From Betaproteobacteria bacterium (GTDB lineage: Bacteria > Pseudomonadota > Gammaproteobacteria > Burkholderiales > SG8-39), in the NCBI GenBank assembly GCA_004298295.1, contig SCUH01000297.1:1-5145 (forward strand): 5,145 bases of DNA. The letters are read 5' to 3'. Positions within the stretch are counted from its first letter, which is position 1. Every line of letters starts with the position of its first letter. Below the pieces are notes generated by a model. The model saw nothing but the letters and a program-made list of their open reading frames with translations. It was not told where the DNA came from and searched no databases. The translations under genes were made by a program, and so were the position numbers. Below, in pieces: positions 4,832 to 5,145 of the stretch.

Positions 4832-5145
4832 AGTTGCGCCCTTCGGGCTCGGCGACGTCGCGGATGCCGTCGCCGAGCAGGTTGATCGCGAGCACCAGCG
4901 CCAGCAGCGCGCCGCCCGGGATGGTGATCAGCCAGGCGCTGAAGAACATGTACGCCTTGGCCTCGGAAATCATCAGGCCCCAGGAAGGCAGCGGCGGCTG
5001 CACGCCGAGACCGAGGAAGGACAGCGCCGCCTCCAGCAGGATCGCGCTCGCCATCTCGAGCGTCGCCACGACCACCAGCGCGCTCGCCACGTTGGGCAGG
5101 ATCTCGCCCAGCACGATGCGCGCGCTCGAGCAGCCGACGGCGCGC
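4830..5145 (-). CDS. Peptide ABC transporter permease, DppC/OppC-like, C-terminal fragment
   Basis: C-terminal 104 or so residues of an inner-membrane permease whose start lies beyond the right edge. The frame is open to position 5145; the GTG at 5114 is internal and not the true start. The first visible residues, RAVGCSSARIVLGEILPN, form the EAA loop (conserved Gly, then I-x-x-x-I-L-P) that docks with the ATPase subunit. Then come a hydrophobic helix around VASALVVVATLEMASAILLE, the FLGLGVQPPLPSWGLMISEA loop typical of DppC/OppC/NikC proteins, a last helix (AWLITIPGGALLALVLAINL) and the characteristic ending LLGDGIRDVAEP. The family imports di- or oligopeptides (some members nickel or other ligands) together with DppB, DppD/F and a binding protein; those genes are probably to the right of the window. 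It is co-directional with the M20 peptidase, 10 nt away. Confidence 0.92.
   Translation of the reverse strand, partial: RAVGCSSARIVLGEILPNVASALVVVATLEMASAILLEAALSFLGLGVQPPLPSWGLMISEAKAYMFFSAWLITIPGGALLALVLAINLLGDGIRDVAEPEGRN

Overview
The window is very GC-rich chromosomal DNA with strong G/C bias at third codon positions. The protein families (EttA, MgtC/SapB, a Spy/CpxP-like protein with an OmpR-type two-component system, and a Dpp-type ABC permease with an M20 peptidase) point to a Gram-negative proteobacterium. Betaproteobacteria is the most likely group, but that assignment is inference from protein style and was not checked by a search.

Layout from left to right: (i) positions 1-63 hold the first 21 codons of a minus-strand gene that I recognise as ettA, running off the left edge. 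(ii) A divergent gap of about 46 bp leads into a plus-strand mgtC/sapB-family membrane protein, which ends at a compact intrinsic terminator (830-850). (iii) Convergent with it, on the minus strand, is a three-gene unit read from right to left: a Spy/CpxP-like periplasmic protein with a Tat-type signal peptide (3330-2803), an OmpR-family response regulator (2793-2104) and a HAMP-containing sensor histidine kinase (2107-857). Gaps are 9 nt between the first two and a 4-nt ATGA overlap between the last two. (iv) A 94-bp upstream region carries a 10-bp direct repeat resembling a CpxR-type operator and a plausible weak promoter. (v) Further upstream, still on the minus strand, are an M20-family metallopeptidase (4819-3425) and the C-terminal part of a DppC-like peptide ABC permease (from beyond 5145 to 4830), 10 nt apart and probably one operon for peptide uptake and hydrolysis.

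How the genes probably work together: the Spy-like protein, regulator and kinase look like an envelope-stress or metal-stress circuit similar in logic to CpxP-CpxR-CpxA, with the accessory protein encoded first in the same transcript. The permease and peptidase look like a nutrient-scavenging module. There is no mobile element, RNA gene or CRISPR array, and gene content is conventional. The most unusual signals are at the DNA/RNA level: a perfect 30-bp palindrome inside the M20 peptidase gene (4613-4642), a 9-bp hairpin that buries the Shine-Dalgarno sequence and start codon of the response regulator (2775-2798), and the direct-repeat operator candidate overlapping the peptidase stop codon (3411-3430). 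All intergenic stretches are under 100 bp, so there is no long gene-free region.
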